Positions 1 through 8,387 of a DNA stretch of 61,880 bases are shown here, one piece after another. The notes below the pieces were generated by a model. It was not told the DNA's origin, did not search any database, and saw only the letters and a list, made by a program, of their open reading frames with translations. Every line of letters starts with the position of its first letter. Position 1 is the first letter of the stretch. The stretch is from SAR202 cluster bacterium (GTDB taxonomy: Bacteria; Chloroflexota; Dehalococcoidia; Lucifugimonadales; VXLM01): the NCBI GenBank assembly GCA_022448725.1, contig JAKUTR010000014.1:1-61880 (forward strand), given 5' to 3'. Both the position numbers and the translations under genes were made by a program.

Positions 1-1199
1 GAGTCGGCCTGCTGATAGTTCTCAATGATGGATATCAGGGCCCGTGGTATCCCGAGTCCAGAACCGTTGAGAGTGTGTAGGAATGTTGGACGTGCGCCTT
101 GTTCGGACCGGTAGCGGATTTTCGCCCGCCGCGCCTGGAAATCCGAGCAGTTGGAGATCGAGCTTACTTCCAGCCAATCCAGGCTACCCGGAGCCCACAT
201 CTCGACATCATAGGTTTTCATTGAAGCGAAGCCGATATCTCCAGTGCATAAAAGCAATACCCTGTATGGAATTCCCAGTTGAGTGCAAATATCTTCTACA
301 TGGGAAGTCATACTCTCTAATGCATCCATGGAGGCGTCCGGCTCGACGAATTTGAACATCTCGACCTTCTCAAATTGATGAACGCGCTTGATGCCCCTAG
401 TATCCTTGCCTGCTGACGCCTTCTCTCTCCTGTACGATGGCGTGTGAGCGACATAGGAGAGAGGGAGTTCTCCAGGACCCAGTATCTCGTCTCCGAACAT
501 GTTGGTGATCGGTACCTCTGCAGTTGGAATCATCCAAAGGTCGTCGTCTTCATCGTGATACATATTCTCTGCGAACTTGGGTAGCTGGCCACTGCCGGTC
601 GCAGTCTCCCTAGTAACCAAATGAGGGAGATATAGCTCTTGGTAACCGTTCTCCTCATGTACGTCGAGCAACCAATTAATAAGAGCGCGCTGTAACCTGG
701 CGCCTTTTCCTTTCAGCATAAAGAAGCGAGAACCGGCTAATTTCACAGCACGATTAAAGTCGATGATATCAAGAGCTTCCCCAATCTCCCAGTGGGGCTT
801 TGGAGCGAAAGAGAAGTTCGGAATCGAAGTGACATCCTTCACAACCACATTTTTCGACTCGTCATCTCCCACAGGGACTTCCGTCGCGGGAATATTGGGT
901 ACCTCCAATAGCATGTCACCTAATGTCACTTCGGTCGTTCTCGTTTCCTCTTCAAGGCCCTTGATCCGCTGTCCAACTTCCCTCATCTCCGCGATCAAAT
1001 CTGCGGGTTTTTCTTTACTCTTCCCAATTTCTTGGCTGACCTCGTTACGCCGAGCACGCAGTTCGTCCGACTCGACGATGAGTTCTCGCCGACGGGCATC
1101 TAATTTAAGGATACCGTCGATGTTTATAGTTATGCCTCGGCTGGCGACAGAGGTACGGACCCGCTCCGTATCGTCCCGTATAGTTTGGATGCTCAGCAA
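1..1199 (-). CDS. serS: Seryl-tRNA synthetase (3' end cut by window edge)
   Basis: Class II aminoacyl-tRNA synthetase that charges tRNA-Ser, and tRNA-Sec where that exists. About 399 residues are visible: an N-terminal coiled-coil tRNA-binding arm (residues 1-100), the serine-binding TAE motif (about 226-228), motif 2 around RREKASAGKDTRG (257-269), and the start of motif 3 (GSGLGIPRA) just before the edge, so perhaps 25-30 residues are missing. The start is TTG at 1199: an AGGAG sits six bases upstream and the product begins MLSIQTIRDD as SerRS should, with no suitable ATG nearby. It is transcribed away from the SDR at 1311. SerRS also supplies Ser-tRNA-Sec, which fits with selB at 39409, but that link is only functional. 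Confidence 0.96.
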   Translation of the reverse strand, partial: MLSIQTIRDDTERVRTSVASRGITINIDGILKLDARRRELIVESDELRARRNEVSQEIGKSKEKPADLIAEMREVGQRIKGLEEETRTTEVTLGDMLLEVPNIPATEVPVGDDESKNVVVKDVTSIPNFSFAPKPHWEIGEALDIIDFNRAVKLAGSRFFMLKGKGARLQRALINWLLDVHEENGYQELYLPHLVTRETATGSGQLPKFAENMYHDEDDDLWMIPTAEVPITNMFGDEILGPGELPLSYVAHTPSYRREKASAGKDTRGIKRVHQFEKVEMFKFVEPDASMDALESMTSHVEDICTQLGIPYRVLLLCTGDIGFASMKTYDVEMWAPGSLDWLEVSSISNCSDFQARRAKIRYRSEQGARPTFLHTLNGSGLGIPRALISIIENYQQAD

Positions 1200-1255
1200 C
1201 AGAATCTCCTACTTTCGCGCTTGGGACAAGAGCCAAGTGGACGCGATTGGTTCCA

Positions 1256-1284
1256 AGTATACCGTACCTGGCCCCTGCTATAAT
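1256..1284. promoter_or_regulatory. Divergent promoters for serS and the first SDR
   Basis: On the plus strand an extended -10 (TGC then TATAAT, 1276-1284) precedes the SDR at 1311, which has an AAGGA ribosome site. On the minus strand TATACT (1261-1256) lies upstream of the serS TTG start. Neither has a good -35 hexamer, so both calls rest on the -10 element and position. Confidence 0.5.
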
Positions 1285-1310
1285 CCCGATCTTCGTAAGG
1301 ACTATTAATC

Positions 1311-2084
1311 ATGCTTAGACTGGAAGGCAAGGTAGCTCTGATAACCGGAGCGGCAACAGGCGTCGAGGGTAAGGCGATGGGTTTGGGAGGCGCCACAGCA
1401 AGGCTATTTGCTCGAGAAGGTGCCAAGGTTGTGCTGACGGACGTGAATGATGAAATGGGGGAATTAACCGCAGCACAGATACGTGCGGACGGGGGCGAAG
1501 CTACATACTTACATCTGGATGTCACCAGTGAAGGGGAATGGGGCAATAACATTGGGGCAATCGAGCGGCTTTATGGTGGATTAGACGCCTTGGTCCACAG
1601 CGCAGGGGTTACGTTTCGAACAACTGTTGAGGAAACGACTGAGAAGATTTGGGACGTTGAGATGGCAGTCCATGCGAAGGGATCTTTCTTAGGAACGAAG
1701 AATGCTATTCCCCTCATGCGTAAGTCCCTTGGGGGGTCGATAGTATTGATATCGTCGATAGCAGGACTCGTCGGCACCCCGTCATCTACTGCCTACCATG
1801 CTGCCAAGGGGGCGATGAGGATGTTTGCAAAGACAGCAGCCGTACAGTATGCACCGGAAGGGATTAGGGTCAATTCCATCCACCCCGGATTTGTAATGAC
1901 ACCGATGTTCGAGCCCCTAACAAGTAACCCTGAAGCGGTGGCCCAGAGGTTAGCCAAGGTGCCCTTGGGCCGTATGGGCCAACCGGAAGAGATCGCATAC
2001 CTTGTCCTTTTCCTCGCTTCTGATGAGTCGAGATTTATTACTGGGACAGAAATTCCGATTGATGGAGGCTATACAGCCCAGTAG
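1311..2084 (+). CDS. Short-chain dehydrogenase/reductase with a lengthened glycine loop
   Basis: Classical SDR of 257 residues, a cytoplasmic NAD(P)(H)-dependent oxidoreductase of unknown substrate. The catalytic Ser (148/149), Tyr162 and Lys166 (YHAAK) are present, and the usual NNAG reads HSAG. The Rossmann glycine motif is not the normal TGxxxGIG: after TGAATG there are about seven extra residues (VEGKAMG) before LGGATARLF. The SDR at 3581 has the same extension, so the two are paralogs (long shared stretches, both ending GGYTAQ). ATG start with AAGGA ten bases upstream. It is the first gene of a same-strand block with a sulfatase, suggesting oxidation of a hydroxyl on a desulfated sugar or alcohol. 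That role is inferred. Confidence 0.9.
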   Translation: MLRLEGKVALITGAATGVEGKAMGLGGATARLFAREGAKVVLTDVNDEMGELTAAQIRADGGEATYLHLDVTSEGEWGNNIGAIERLYGGLDALVHSAGVTFRTTVEETTEKIWDVEMAVHAKGSFLGTKNAIPLMRKSLGGSIVLISSIAGLVGTPSSTAYHAAKGAMRMFAKTAAVQYAPEGIRVNSIHPGFVMTPMFEPLTSNPEAVAQRLAKVPLGRMGQPEEIAYLVLFLASDESRFITGTEIPIDGGYTAQ

Positions 2085-2100
2085 GTACGGGAACTTTGCG

Positions 2101-2109
2101 TGCTATGAT
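2101..2109 (+). promoter_or_regulatory. Possible extended -10 just upstream of the sulfatase start
   Basis: TGC followed by TATGAT ends eight bases before the GTG start at 2118, and there is no convincing ribosome site. If active, it would start the mRNA at or within a few bases of the start codon. The -35 region is poor. Confidence 0.3.
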
Positions 2110-2117
2110 CTAGGCCC

Positions 2118-3584
2118 GTGTCAGACCGACCACACATTCTTTTCCTGATGACGGACCAGCTCCGTGCAGACTGCCTGGGTGTTGCTGGCCACCCGTTGCT
2201 GCGCACGCCCAATGTAGATGCCCTTGCAGAACAGGGAGTTAGATTCACAAGCGCCTATACGACAAGCCCCCTCTGTGTGCCAGCACGTGCCTCGATCACG
2301 ACGGGGCTGTATCCTCATAACAACAATATCTGGCAGGGTGACCAGACTGTGCCACTTGATGCAGATACCTACTTGCATCGACTCAAAGATGTTGGATACA
2401 GAACATGCTCCATTGGCAAGAACCACCTGTACCCGATGGAGAACTGCAATCTGTTCCTCAACCATCCTAAGTACAACGCTATTGGATTTGACCATATTGA
2501 GGATCTCTCTGGCACGTGGGGGATAATTGAAGGAGAGAGCGTGTATGTGGACTATCTCAAGTCACAAGGCCTACACGAGCGCCTCGCAAACTACCTGAAA
2601 GACCTAGAAGAAAAACCAGACGAAGTGCGCCGATTCATCGCGGAACCCCTGCCCATCGATGCCCAGCATTACATAGACGCGTTCATCGGGCGGCGAGTTG
2701 AGAAATACGTCGATGAATATGACGGTGATAAGCCAACTTTCGTGTACGCAGGTTTTCAGGGCCCCCACGAGCCATGGGACGCGCCTAAAGAGTACGCTGA
2801 GAGGTACCCTTTATCTGAAATACCAGAGCCAATTCCCGAGAAGCCACCAGGAGATTGGCTTCCAGGCAGTAGTCTTGATTACCAGCGGTGGGCCCAATAC
2901 TACCAGCCACCAAGCGAGCGAGCAGGCAAAGCTATCGTGGCAGCGTACCTAGGCAAGATAGCGATGATTGATGAATCGGTAGGACGAATCCTTGCTGCCT
3001 ACGAACGAAAAGGATGGCTAGAGAACACGGTGGTCATTTTTAGTACTGATCATGGAGAGATGTTAAATGACCTTGGAAGGGTGTCAAAAAGCATCTTCTA
3101 CGAATCTGCCACCCATATCCCCCTGATCGTAAGGTTGCCCGAACACTCTAGACATCAGGGCATGCGGGGAACAGTGGACGACAGGTTTGTGGAATCGATC
3201 GATATTCACGCAACCATTCTTGACGTCGCGGGAGCTACTCCATGGGATCACCAAGACAGCCTCTCACTTCTCAGTGGTCCGGAACGTCAGAATGTGCTTG
3301 GTGAGGTACATGCTCACTACATGCTCCGTAGCCGTGAATGGAAGATCGTTGTTGGCCGCCAGGGAGAAACACTTCAGCTTTTCGACCTCCTTGAAGATCC
3401 ACAGGAACAAGTGAACCTTTGTCAACATCCCGGATACCGAGAACAGGAGCTTCATATGCGTAGCCTTCTTCTAGCTCGGATCACCCGTGACACTTTCAGA
3501 GATTCCAATATCGACCCTGAGCTTAGCTCGCACAGCATAGAAGGTCTTACTCACCACTCGTTTAAGCAGGAGGTCGCTGAATGA
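2118..3584 (+). CDS. Sulfatase (arylsulfatase/choline-sulfatase-like, formylglycine type)
   Basis: Alkaline-phosphatase-superfamily hydrolase of 488 residues, predicted to cleave sulfate esters, possibly phosphonate esters. The N-terminal metal Asp13 (MTDQ), the modification motif Cys53-x-Pro-x-Arg57 inside CVPARASITTG, Lys101 (GKNH), and the metal pair Asp311-His312 (STDHGE) are all visible. Cys53 must be converted to formylglycine, but no maturase is encoded in the window. There is no signal peptide, so it should act in the cytoplasm on an imported substrate. Start GTG at 2118. The 3' end overlaps the next SDR by four bases (ATGA), indicating coupled translation. The substrate cannot be told from sequence, and phosphonate monoester hydrolase is the main alternative. 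Confidence 0.9.
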   Translation: MSDRPHILFLMTDQLRADCLGVAGHPLLRTPNVDALAEQGVRFTSAYTTSPLCVPARASITTGLYPHNNNIWQGDQTVPLDADTYLHRLKDVGYRTCSIGKNHLYPMENCNLFLNHPKYNAIGFDHIEDLSGTWGIIEGESVYVDYLKSQGLHERLANYLKDLEEKPDEVRRFIAEPLPIDAQHYIDAFIGRRVEKYVDEYDGDKPTFVYAGFQGPHEPWDAPKEYAERYPLSEIPEPIPEKPPGDWLPGSSLDYQRWAQYYQPPSERAGKAIVAAYLGKIAMIDESVGRILAAYERKGWLENTVVIFSTDHGEMLNDLGRVSKSIFYESATHIPLIVRLPEHSRHQGMRGTVDDRFVESIDIHATILDVAGATPWDHQDSLSLLSGPERQNVLGEVHAHYMLRSREWKIVVGRQGETLQLFDLLEDPQEQVNLCQHPGYREQELHMRSLLLARITRDTFRDSNIDPELSSHSIEGLTHHSFKQEVAE

Positions 3585-4348
3585 GGCTTCAGGCAAAAAC
3601 GGCGCTGATCGCTGGGGCAGCGTCTGGAGTCGGCGGTCAGTTGATGGGAATCGGAGGAGCGGTAGCGAGACTTTTTGCTGCTGAAGGTGCCCAGGTGATA
3701 ATTGCCGATATCAAGGACGATGTTGGTGAACAGACGGTATCAGAGCTTCGGGATTTCGGTGCAGATGCGATGTACATCCACCTTGACGTTACCGACGAGG
3801 AGCAATGGCAACAAGCGGTCACCGCAACCACCGAACAATTCGGGAAGCTAGATATACTTGTGGACGCAGCAGGTACTTCATTTCGGAGTAAGGTTGAAGA
3901 TCAGTCCTTAGAGTTGTGGGACCTCGAGATGGACATCCATGCGAGAGGAGCATTTCTAGGTACCAAACATGCCATCCCTGAGATGAGGAAAGTAGGAGGC
4001 GGGTCTATTGTAATTGTTTCCTCTATCTATGGGATGGTGGGCAGTATGTCGACATCGTATCCCACTGCTAAGGGAGCTATGCGGAACTTTACAAAGGCGG
4101 CAGCGATACAGTATGCCGGCGAAAATATCCGCGTTAACTCCGTCCATCCGGGGTTCGTGATGACGCCGCTCACCGAATCGATATTTACAGAACCAGGCAT
4201 CATCAACCCGCGCCTCGCACTCGTACCCATGGGGCGGTTAGGTACCACGGAAGAGATTGCTAAAGGGATTCTCTTTCTGGCCTCTGACGAGGCTTCATTT
4301 GTCACTGGTGCGGAACTCGTTATCGATGGAGGGTATACTGCCCAATAG
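3581..4348 (+). CDS. Short-chain dehydrogenase/reductase, paralog of the SDR at 1311
   Basis: 255-residue classical SDR. Catalytic Ser147/148, Tyr160 and Lys164 are present. The glycine-rich loop carries the same insertion as its paralog (AGAASG, then VGGQLMG, then IGGAVARLF), and the first Thr of the usual TG is replaced by Ala. The DAAG motif stands where NNAG is usual. It starts inside the sulfatase stop codon (ATGA) and so is translationally coupled to it. The sulfatase flanked by two related SDRs suggests a short pathway in which a sulfated alcohol or sugar is desulfated and oxidised at two positions or in two stereochemical forms. That is inference, and substrate and cofactor preference are unknown. 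Confidence 0.9.
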   Translation: MRLQAKTALIAGAASGVGGQLMGIGGAVARLFAAEGAQVIIADIKDDVGEQTVSELRDFGADAMYIHLDVTDEEQWQQAVTATTEQFGKLDILVDAAGTSFRSKVEDQSLELWDLEMDIHARGAFLGTKHAIPEMRKVGGGSIVIVSSIYGMVGSMSTSYPTAKGAMRNFTKAAAIQYAGENIRVNSVHPGFVMTPLTESIFTEPGIINPRLALVPMGRLGTTEEIAKGILFLASDEASFVTGAELVIDGGYTAQ

Positions 4349-4506
4349 CTGGGCAATAAGGTTGGAATCTGCCCGTTATGGGTACTAACGCGAGCGCGGC
4401 TTCTCAGAGCCCAAGATTAATGCATCTATAGGTACAAATCGTTCAGTAGCATGTACGGTTGCTGAGGCAATAATGGGGTAATGGAGTAGGAGGTAGGCTG
4501 TTACGA

Positions 4507-6147
4507 ATGGATGAACGTGTCGGTCGGAGTGCGCCCCCCCCATACGGGACAATATATAACTGGGACGGGAACCCGTTCAGATACAAGGAATTTCCTGAGC
4601 AATTAGATGACCTGCTCAAGAAGGTATTCGCACCCATTGAGGACACCCCGGTGGGGGCCTTGTTTTGGTGTGTTGGCGAGCACGAGGCAGAGTGGCCTTC
4701 TGAGAAGATTCCTATGGCTGGAGAATCCGTTGGGCGAGTGTACGAAACAGTCTGGGGAATGCGTCATGCGGAGAGCCTCCGAGCCATGTTTGAGCGGGGA
4801 GAAGATCCGTACGACGCGATAGTTAGGCGAGGTCGCGATTTAGGCTTAGGGGTCTGGGCATCTGTTCGAATGAACGACAACCATTTCTGGTCGATCAGTC
4901 CCACCGATGGTGAAGTTCCCCACAAGGGCAACCCATTGTATTGGATGACCAGTGTCCGCCAACCGCTTTCCCTATCGGAGATGCCGGGAACCGTTGCTAG
5001 TGGCTTGACCCGGGACCGTCGGGACCATACAGAATGGTGTCTTGGGGACGCGGCTGCACCCTGGGCGTCCACGTCGTGGAATATGGCGATACCTGAAGTC
5101 CGAGAGATTCGCCTACAGTTCATCAGCGAGGCGATGAACCTCGCTGACTGGGACGGGATTGAATTGGACTGGCAAAGGCACGCCGTTCACCTGCCACAGC
5201 ACGACGCCCATCGATTGATGTACACGATGACCGACGTACAGCGGGCTGTACGTGAATTAAGCGATAGGATTGCTGAGGAACGAGGACGGCCATTACATGT
5301 GGCAGTTAGAGTCGCGGCGACCCTCGAGGCATGTCGGAGCATTGGATATGACATCGAAACGTGGGCCCAGGAAGGCCTCTGTGATTTGGGTATCCCCTCA
5401 GGAACGTCCGGAACTGATCCGGGTATTGAGATGGGAGGGTTTCGAAAACTTTTGGATGGCACCGGCATCCAGTTGTACCCCTGCCTTGACACTGACTTCC
5501 GTGTAAAAGCGGCACGGCTCGAACCCCACAGCCAATGGAGTGACTCATGGAGGCGAGGCGAGGCAGCGAAATTCTGGGACCAAGGGGCCGATGGCATATA
5601 CCTCTTCAACTGGCATGCTACCCGAGACAGTCACAGGCACCTACTTGAGAGTATAGGCTCACCGGAGACTCTCAGAAACACCGACAAAGTATACGCTGCA
5701 ACACATGGCTTCAACGTCCGCAGGGGAACGCTTCGATACGGAGTTGATGCCAACGACCGAATTTACGCCGAAACCCCGGTAGAGCTTCACAGAACGATCA
5801 CTGGTGAAGGGCCGACGTTTAGCGTCCCAATGTACGACGATAACATCGATGAAGCAGCCCAGGTTAGCCTAATGATCGAACTTGAACACTTCTCTCCACA
5901 GGTGGACAAGGTATCGGTTGCGCTAGATGGACAAAGTTTGTCAGATCCCGTGATTTGGAATGTGAATCAAGCTGATCCTGACCACCCGGCCTCTGTACAC
6001 GAAAATAGTTGGTTAAGCTGGGAGATTAAGCAGGGTATACCCAAGGGTGTTCACCAGGTTGATGTTCGACTCATAAATAGGGACTCGAGACTTCGAGTGC
6101 CAGTTGTAGTAAGCCACGTCGAAATTCATATAAGCTACCCGAGGTAG
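4507..6147 (+). CDS. Predicted TIM-barrel glycoside-hydrolase-like protein
   Basis: 546 residues with no signal peptide. The central part resembles the GHL10/GH-like TIM-barrel proteins: strand-end motif WDGIELDWQRH (215-225) carries acidic residues where a catalytic Asp/Glu would lie, and ADGIYLFNWH (361-370) looks like a later barrel strand. The last ~130 residues, rich in beta strands, look like an accessory sandwich domain. I do not recognise a CAZy family with certainty. AGGAGG lies 13 bases before the ATG, a little far. It follows the SDR-sulfatase-SDR set after 158 bases and precedes a Gfo/Idh gene by 16, so a role in cutting an oligosaccharide whose sugars are then oxidised is plausible. 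Its lack of a secretion signal would mean the substrate is imported first. Confidence 0.6.
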   Translation: MDERVGRSAPPPYGTIYNWDGNPFRYKEFPEQLDDLLKKVFAPIEDTPVGALFWCVGEHEAEWPSEKIPMAGESVGRVYETVWGMRHAESLRAMFERGEDPYDAIVRRGRDLGLGVWASVRMNDNHFWSISPTDGEVPHKGNPLYWMTSVRQPLSLSEMPGTVASGLTRDRRDHTEWCLGDAAAPWASTSWNMAIPEVREIRLQFISEAMNLADWDGIELDWQRHAVHLPQHDAHRLMYTMTDVQRAVRELSDRIAEERGRPLHVAVRVAATLEACRSIGYDIETWAQEGLCDLGIPSGTSGTDPGIEMGGFRKLLDGTGIQLYPCLDTDFRVKAARLEPHSQWSDSWRRGEAAKFWDQGADGIYLFNWHATRDSHRHLLESIGSPETLRNTDKVYAATHGFNVRRGTLRYGVDANDRIYAETPVELHRTITGEGPTFSVPMYDDNIDEAAQVSLMIELEHFSPQVDKVSVALDGQSLSDPVIWNVNQADPDHPASVHENSWLSWEIKQGIPKGVHQVDVRLINRDSRLRVPVVVSHVEIHISYPR

Positions 6148-6163
6148 TTAAGGAGCACACGCA

Positions 6164-7285
6164 ATGGTTTACCGAGTGGGCGTGCTCGGCTGCGGACGCA
6201 AAGGACCCCAGCATGCACGAGCTTGGCAGCTCAACCCGAATGCCGAAGTGGTTGCGGCCACAGATACGGACCCTGAGAACCGTCAGCTTTTCCAAAAAAG
6301 GTTTGGGGTGCCTATGTACACTGATTACCAGGAGATGCTGCGCAACGAGAATATTGATATCGCGGCACCAATACTCCCAGTAAAGCCTAATCACGAAGTC
6401 GTGATGGGATGCACGGCGTTTGACCTTAAGGGCATTCTGTGCGAAAAACCAATTACTGACAGCCTTGCAAACGCTGATGAAATGGTGGAGGCATGCAGGA
6501 GACAAGGAATCAAGTTTGGATGCGGTGATCTTGACCGAAATCTTCCCGACTACTGGGAAGCGAAGCAATACATTGACTCGGGCGCTATCGGGGATGTCGT
6601 ATCCATAGACATCCATATGGGGTTTGGTGCTGAGTGGGATATTCAGAGCCTCAGTATCACGCGAATGTTCGCCGGCGACGCCGAAGTAGCTTGGGTTATT
6701 GGCTGGGTTGACGGGGATCCTATGAGTGATGACGACCAGGGCCAAGCGGGCTACATACGGTTCGTTAACGGAATAGAGGCGTTCCGCCATCGCAATGCCG
6801 ATGCTAAGTCTGGAATTGAAGTCAATTGTGCCAAGGGTGCCTTCCACACCGACTTCTCCTACCTTAGCCTATGGAGAACCGAAGACTTGACGGCTGCGCG
6901 CAAGAAGACTTCTGGGCCTCCTCGACTAACTAAAGTTGAGGGTGTATTAGATGAGAGATATCAACATGAAGGAAGTGGCGAACTGGATGAAGACGGTTGG
7001 CGCTGGGCCGGGAATCGTAACATCGCTACGGTCCAGTCGATAATTGATGCTATTGAGGGTCACGTTGAGCCGTCTGGCAGCGGGGAGAATTCCCGGAAAT
7101 GCTTGGAGATCGCTATCGCTTTGAGGGAGTCTCATCGCCTAGGCCACGTACCTGTGCAGCTGCCCCTAACCGACCGTAGCCTTAAGATAACGCCACCAAT
7201 GTCTCGGTGGCTCGACAAAAAACAGACTGTTGGCATTGAGGAATACCGAAGATCAATTGGAGGATGGCGACCCGGCGATGTGTAG
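6164..7285 (+). CDS. Gfo/Idh/MocA family oxidoreductase
   Basis: NAD(P)-dependent sugar or cyclitol dehydrogenase-like protein of 373 residues. The Rossmann motif GVLGCGRKG lies at the N-terminus and the catalytic-type Glu94-Lys95-Pro96 motif is intact (ILCEKP), so the fold and likely chemistry are normal for the family. A strong AAGGAG sits eight bases before the ATG. It is closely related to the gene at 12536 (shared GCGRKG, QEMLRNE, GIKFGCGDL and a C-terminal VPVxLPLxDRSL motif) and to the partial gene at 61711. It follows the glycosidase-like gene by 16 bases, so the two are probably co-transcribed. Substrate unknown. Confidence 0.88.
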   Translation: MVYRVGVLGCGRKGPQHARAWQLNPNAEVVAATDTDPENRQLFQKRFGVPMYTDYQEMLRNENIDIAAPILPVKPNHEVVMGCTAFDLKGILCEKPITDSLANADEMVEACRRQGIKFGCGDLDRNLPDYWEAKQYIDSGAIGDVVSIDIHMGFGAEWDIQSLSITRMFAGDAEVAWVIGWVDGDPMSDDDQGQAGYIRFVNGIEAFRHRNADAKSGIEVNCAKGAFHTDFSYLSLWRTEDLTAARKKTSGPPRLTKVEGVLDERYQHEGSGELDEDGWRWAGNRNIATVQSIIDAIEGHVEPSGSGENSRKCLEIAIALRESHRLGHVPVQLPLTDRSLKITPPMSRWLDKKQTVGIEEYRRSIGGWRPGDV

Positions 7286-7365
7286 TGCGGTCCCGGCAGT
7301 TTGTCTGGCTTTAGTGAGCCTAACATCCGGACGGAACCTAACGAACAGTTACTTGTGAAATAACG

Positions 7366-7374
7366 TGGTAAACT
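7366..7374 (+). promoter_or_regulatory. Extended -10 upstream of the D-2-hydroxyacid dehydrogenase
   Basis: TGG followed by TAAACT, 36 bases before the ATG at 7411, with an AGGAGG in between. No clear -35. It would give the dehydrogenase its own transcript. Confidence 0.35.
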
Positions 7375-7410
7375 CGGCTTCGATCAACGGCAGGAGGTTT
7401 TAAATAATCC

Positions 7411-8385
7411 ATGAAAATTGTTATTGAGCCTGTACCGAGCGGAGTTGCGCCGGGAGAGTCCCCCGATGCGTTCCTAAAAGACTTACAGAAAGAATTCAAG
7501 GAACATGACATCGTTGAAGTTAGTGAGACTGCGGATCAAATTCGTGAAGTTGCAGATGCAGAAGTCTACTTTGGCTGGCCCGAACGCGAGGTCTTTTTGG
7601 CAGGCGAGCACCTGAAGTGGATACACTGTCCTGGTACGGGCATCGACCGGCTCATCGAGATACCTGAACTTGTTCAGAGTGATATCCCTGTGACAAACGC
7701 CCGAGAGCCCCATGTGAACCCGATGGCTGACCACGTTTTTGGGTTTATGATTGCCTTCGCGCACAAATTACATTGGATGTGGGATGACCAGCGTGAAAAG
7801 AAATGGCGGATGTATGATTACGCATGGAAGCAGGTTGACCTCGTTGGCTCTACGATGGGAATCCTAGCCTTTGGGAATATTGGAAAGGCTGTAGCTAAGC
7901 GAGCCGCAGGTTTTGACATCGACGTCTATGCTGTTGACAAGTACCCGCAAGACTCGCCTTACGCCAAGGAGGTCTGGGGACTCGATAAGCTTGATGACAT
8001 GCTAGCGATCTCCGATTGGTTGGTTGTGACGGCACCAATAACCGACGAGACGAGAGGGATGATTGGCCCCAAAGAGCTTGCAAAGCTCAAAAAAGACGCG
8101 TTCGTCGTTATCATCTCACGTGGAGGAATCGTCGACGAGTATGCGCTTGCGGAGGCCATCAAGTCAGGACACCTCTCAGGAGCAGGAGTAGATGCACTAG
8201 AGCCTGAACCCCCAGTGCCAGATAATCCATTGTGGACAACTGAGAACGTCCTAATCTCACCTCATGCGTCGGCATTCACACGCGACCTGTATCTTGGTAG
8301 AAGAGAGGTGTTCAGGGAGAATCTGAGGCGGTATCTCCGAGGTGAGGATTTCCTGTACGTCTGTGACAAGAAGCTCGGGTATTGA
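7411..8385 (+). CDS. D-isomer-specific 2-hydroxyacid dehydrogenase
   Basis: 324-residue NAD(H)-dependent enzyme interconverting a 2-hydroxyacid and a 2-oxoacid in the cytoplasm. The catalytic triad is complete: Arg237 (ISRGG), Glu264 (DALEPEPP) and His285 (SPHAS). An acidic residue (Asp176) at the end of the second Rossmann strand favours NAD over NADP. The dinucleotide loop reads AFGNIG at 153-158, so the first glycine of GxGxxG is alanine, a mild and sometimes tolerated change. AGGAGG lies 13 bases before the ATG. It ends two bases from the convergent aldo/keto reductase. Probably glyoxylate/hydroxypyruvate reductase-like, but the substrate is open. Confidence 0.9.
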   Translation: MKIVIEPVPSGVAPGESPDAFLKDLQKEFKEHDIVEVSETADQIREVADAEVYFGWPEREVFLAGEHLKWIHCPGTGIDRLIEIPELVQSDIPVTNAREPHVNPMADHVFGFMIAFAHKLHWMWDDQREKKWRMYDYAWKQVDLVGSTMGILAFGNIGKAVAKRAAGFDIDVYAVDKYPQDSPYAKEVWGLDKLDDMLAISDWLVVTAPITDETRGMIGPKELAKLKKDAFVVIISRGGIVDEYALAEAIKSGHLSGAGVDALEPEPPVPDNPLWTTENVLISPHASAFTRDLYLGRREVFRENLRRYLRGEDFLYVCDKKLGY

Positions 8386-8387
8386 TG

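Noticed and set aside
763-1308. 181-codon plus-strand frame
   Set aside because: Antisense to serS, low-complexity Ser/Arg composition and no family resemblance.
4349-4506. RNA gene or terminator in the gap after the second SDR
   Set aside because: Only a five-pair stem (GGGCA/TGCCC) without T-run is seen; insufficient for a call.
6071-6847. 258-codon minus-strand frame
   Set aside because: Antisense to a clear Gfo/Idh gene with matching motifs and ribosome site. The product has no recognisable domain.
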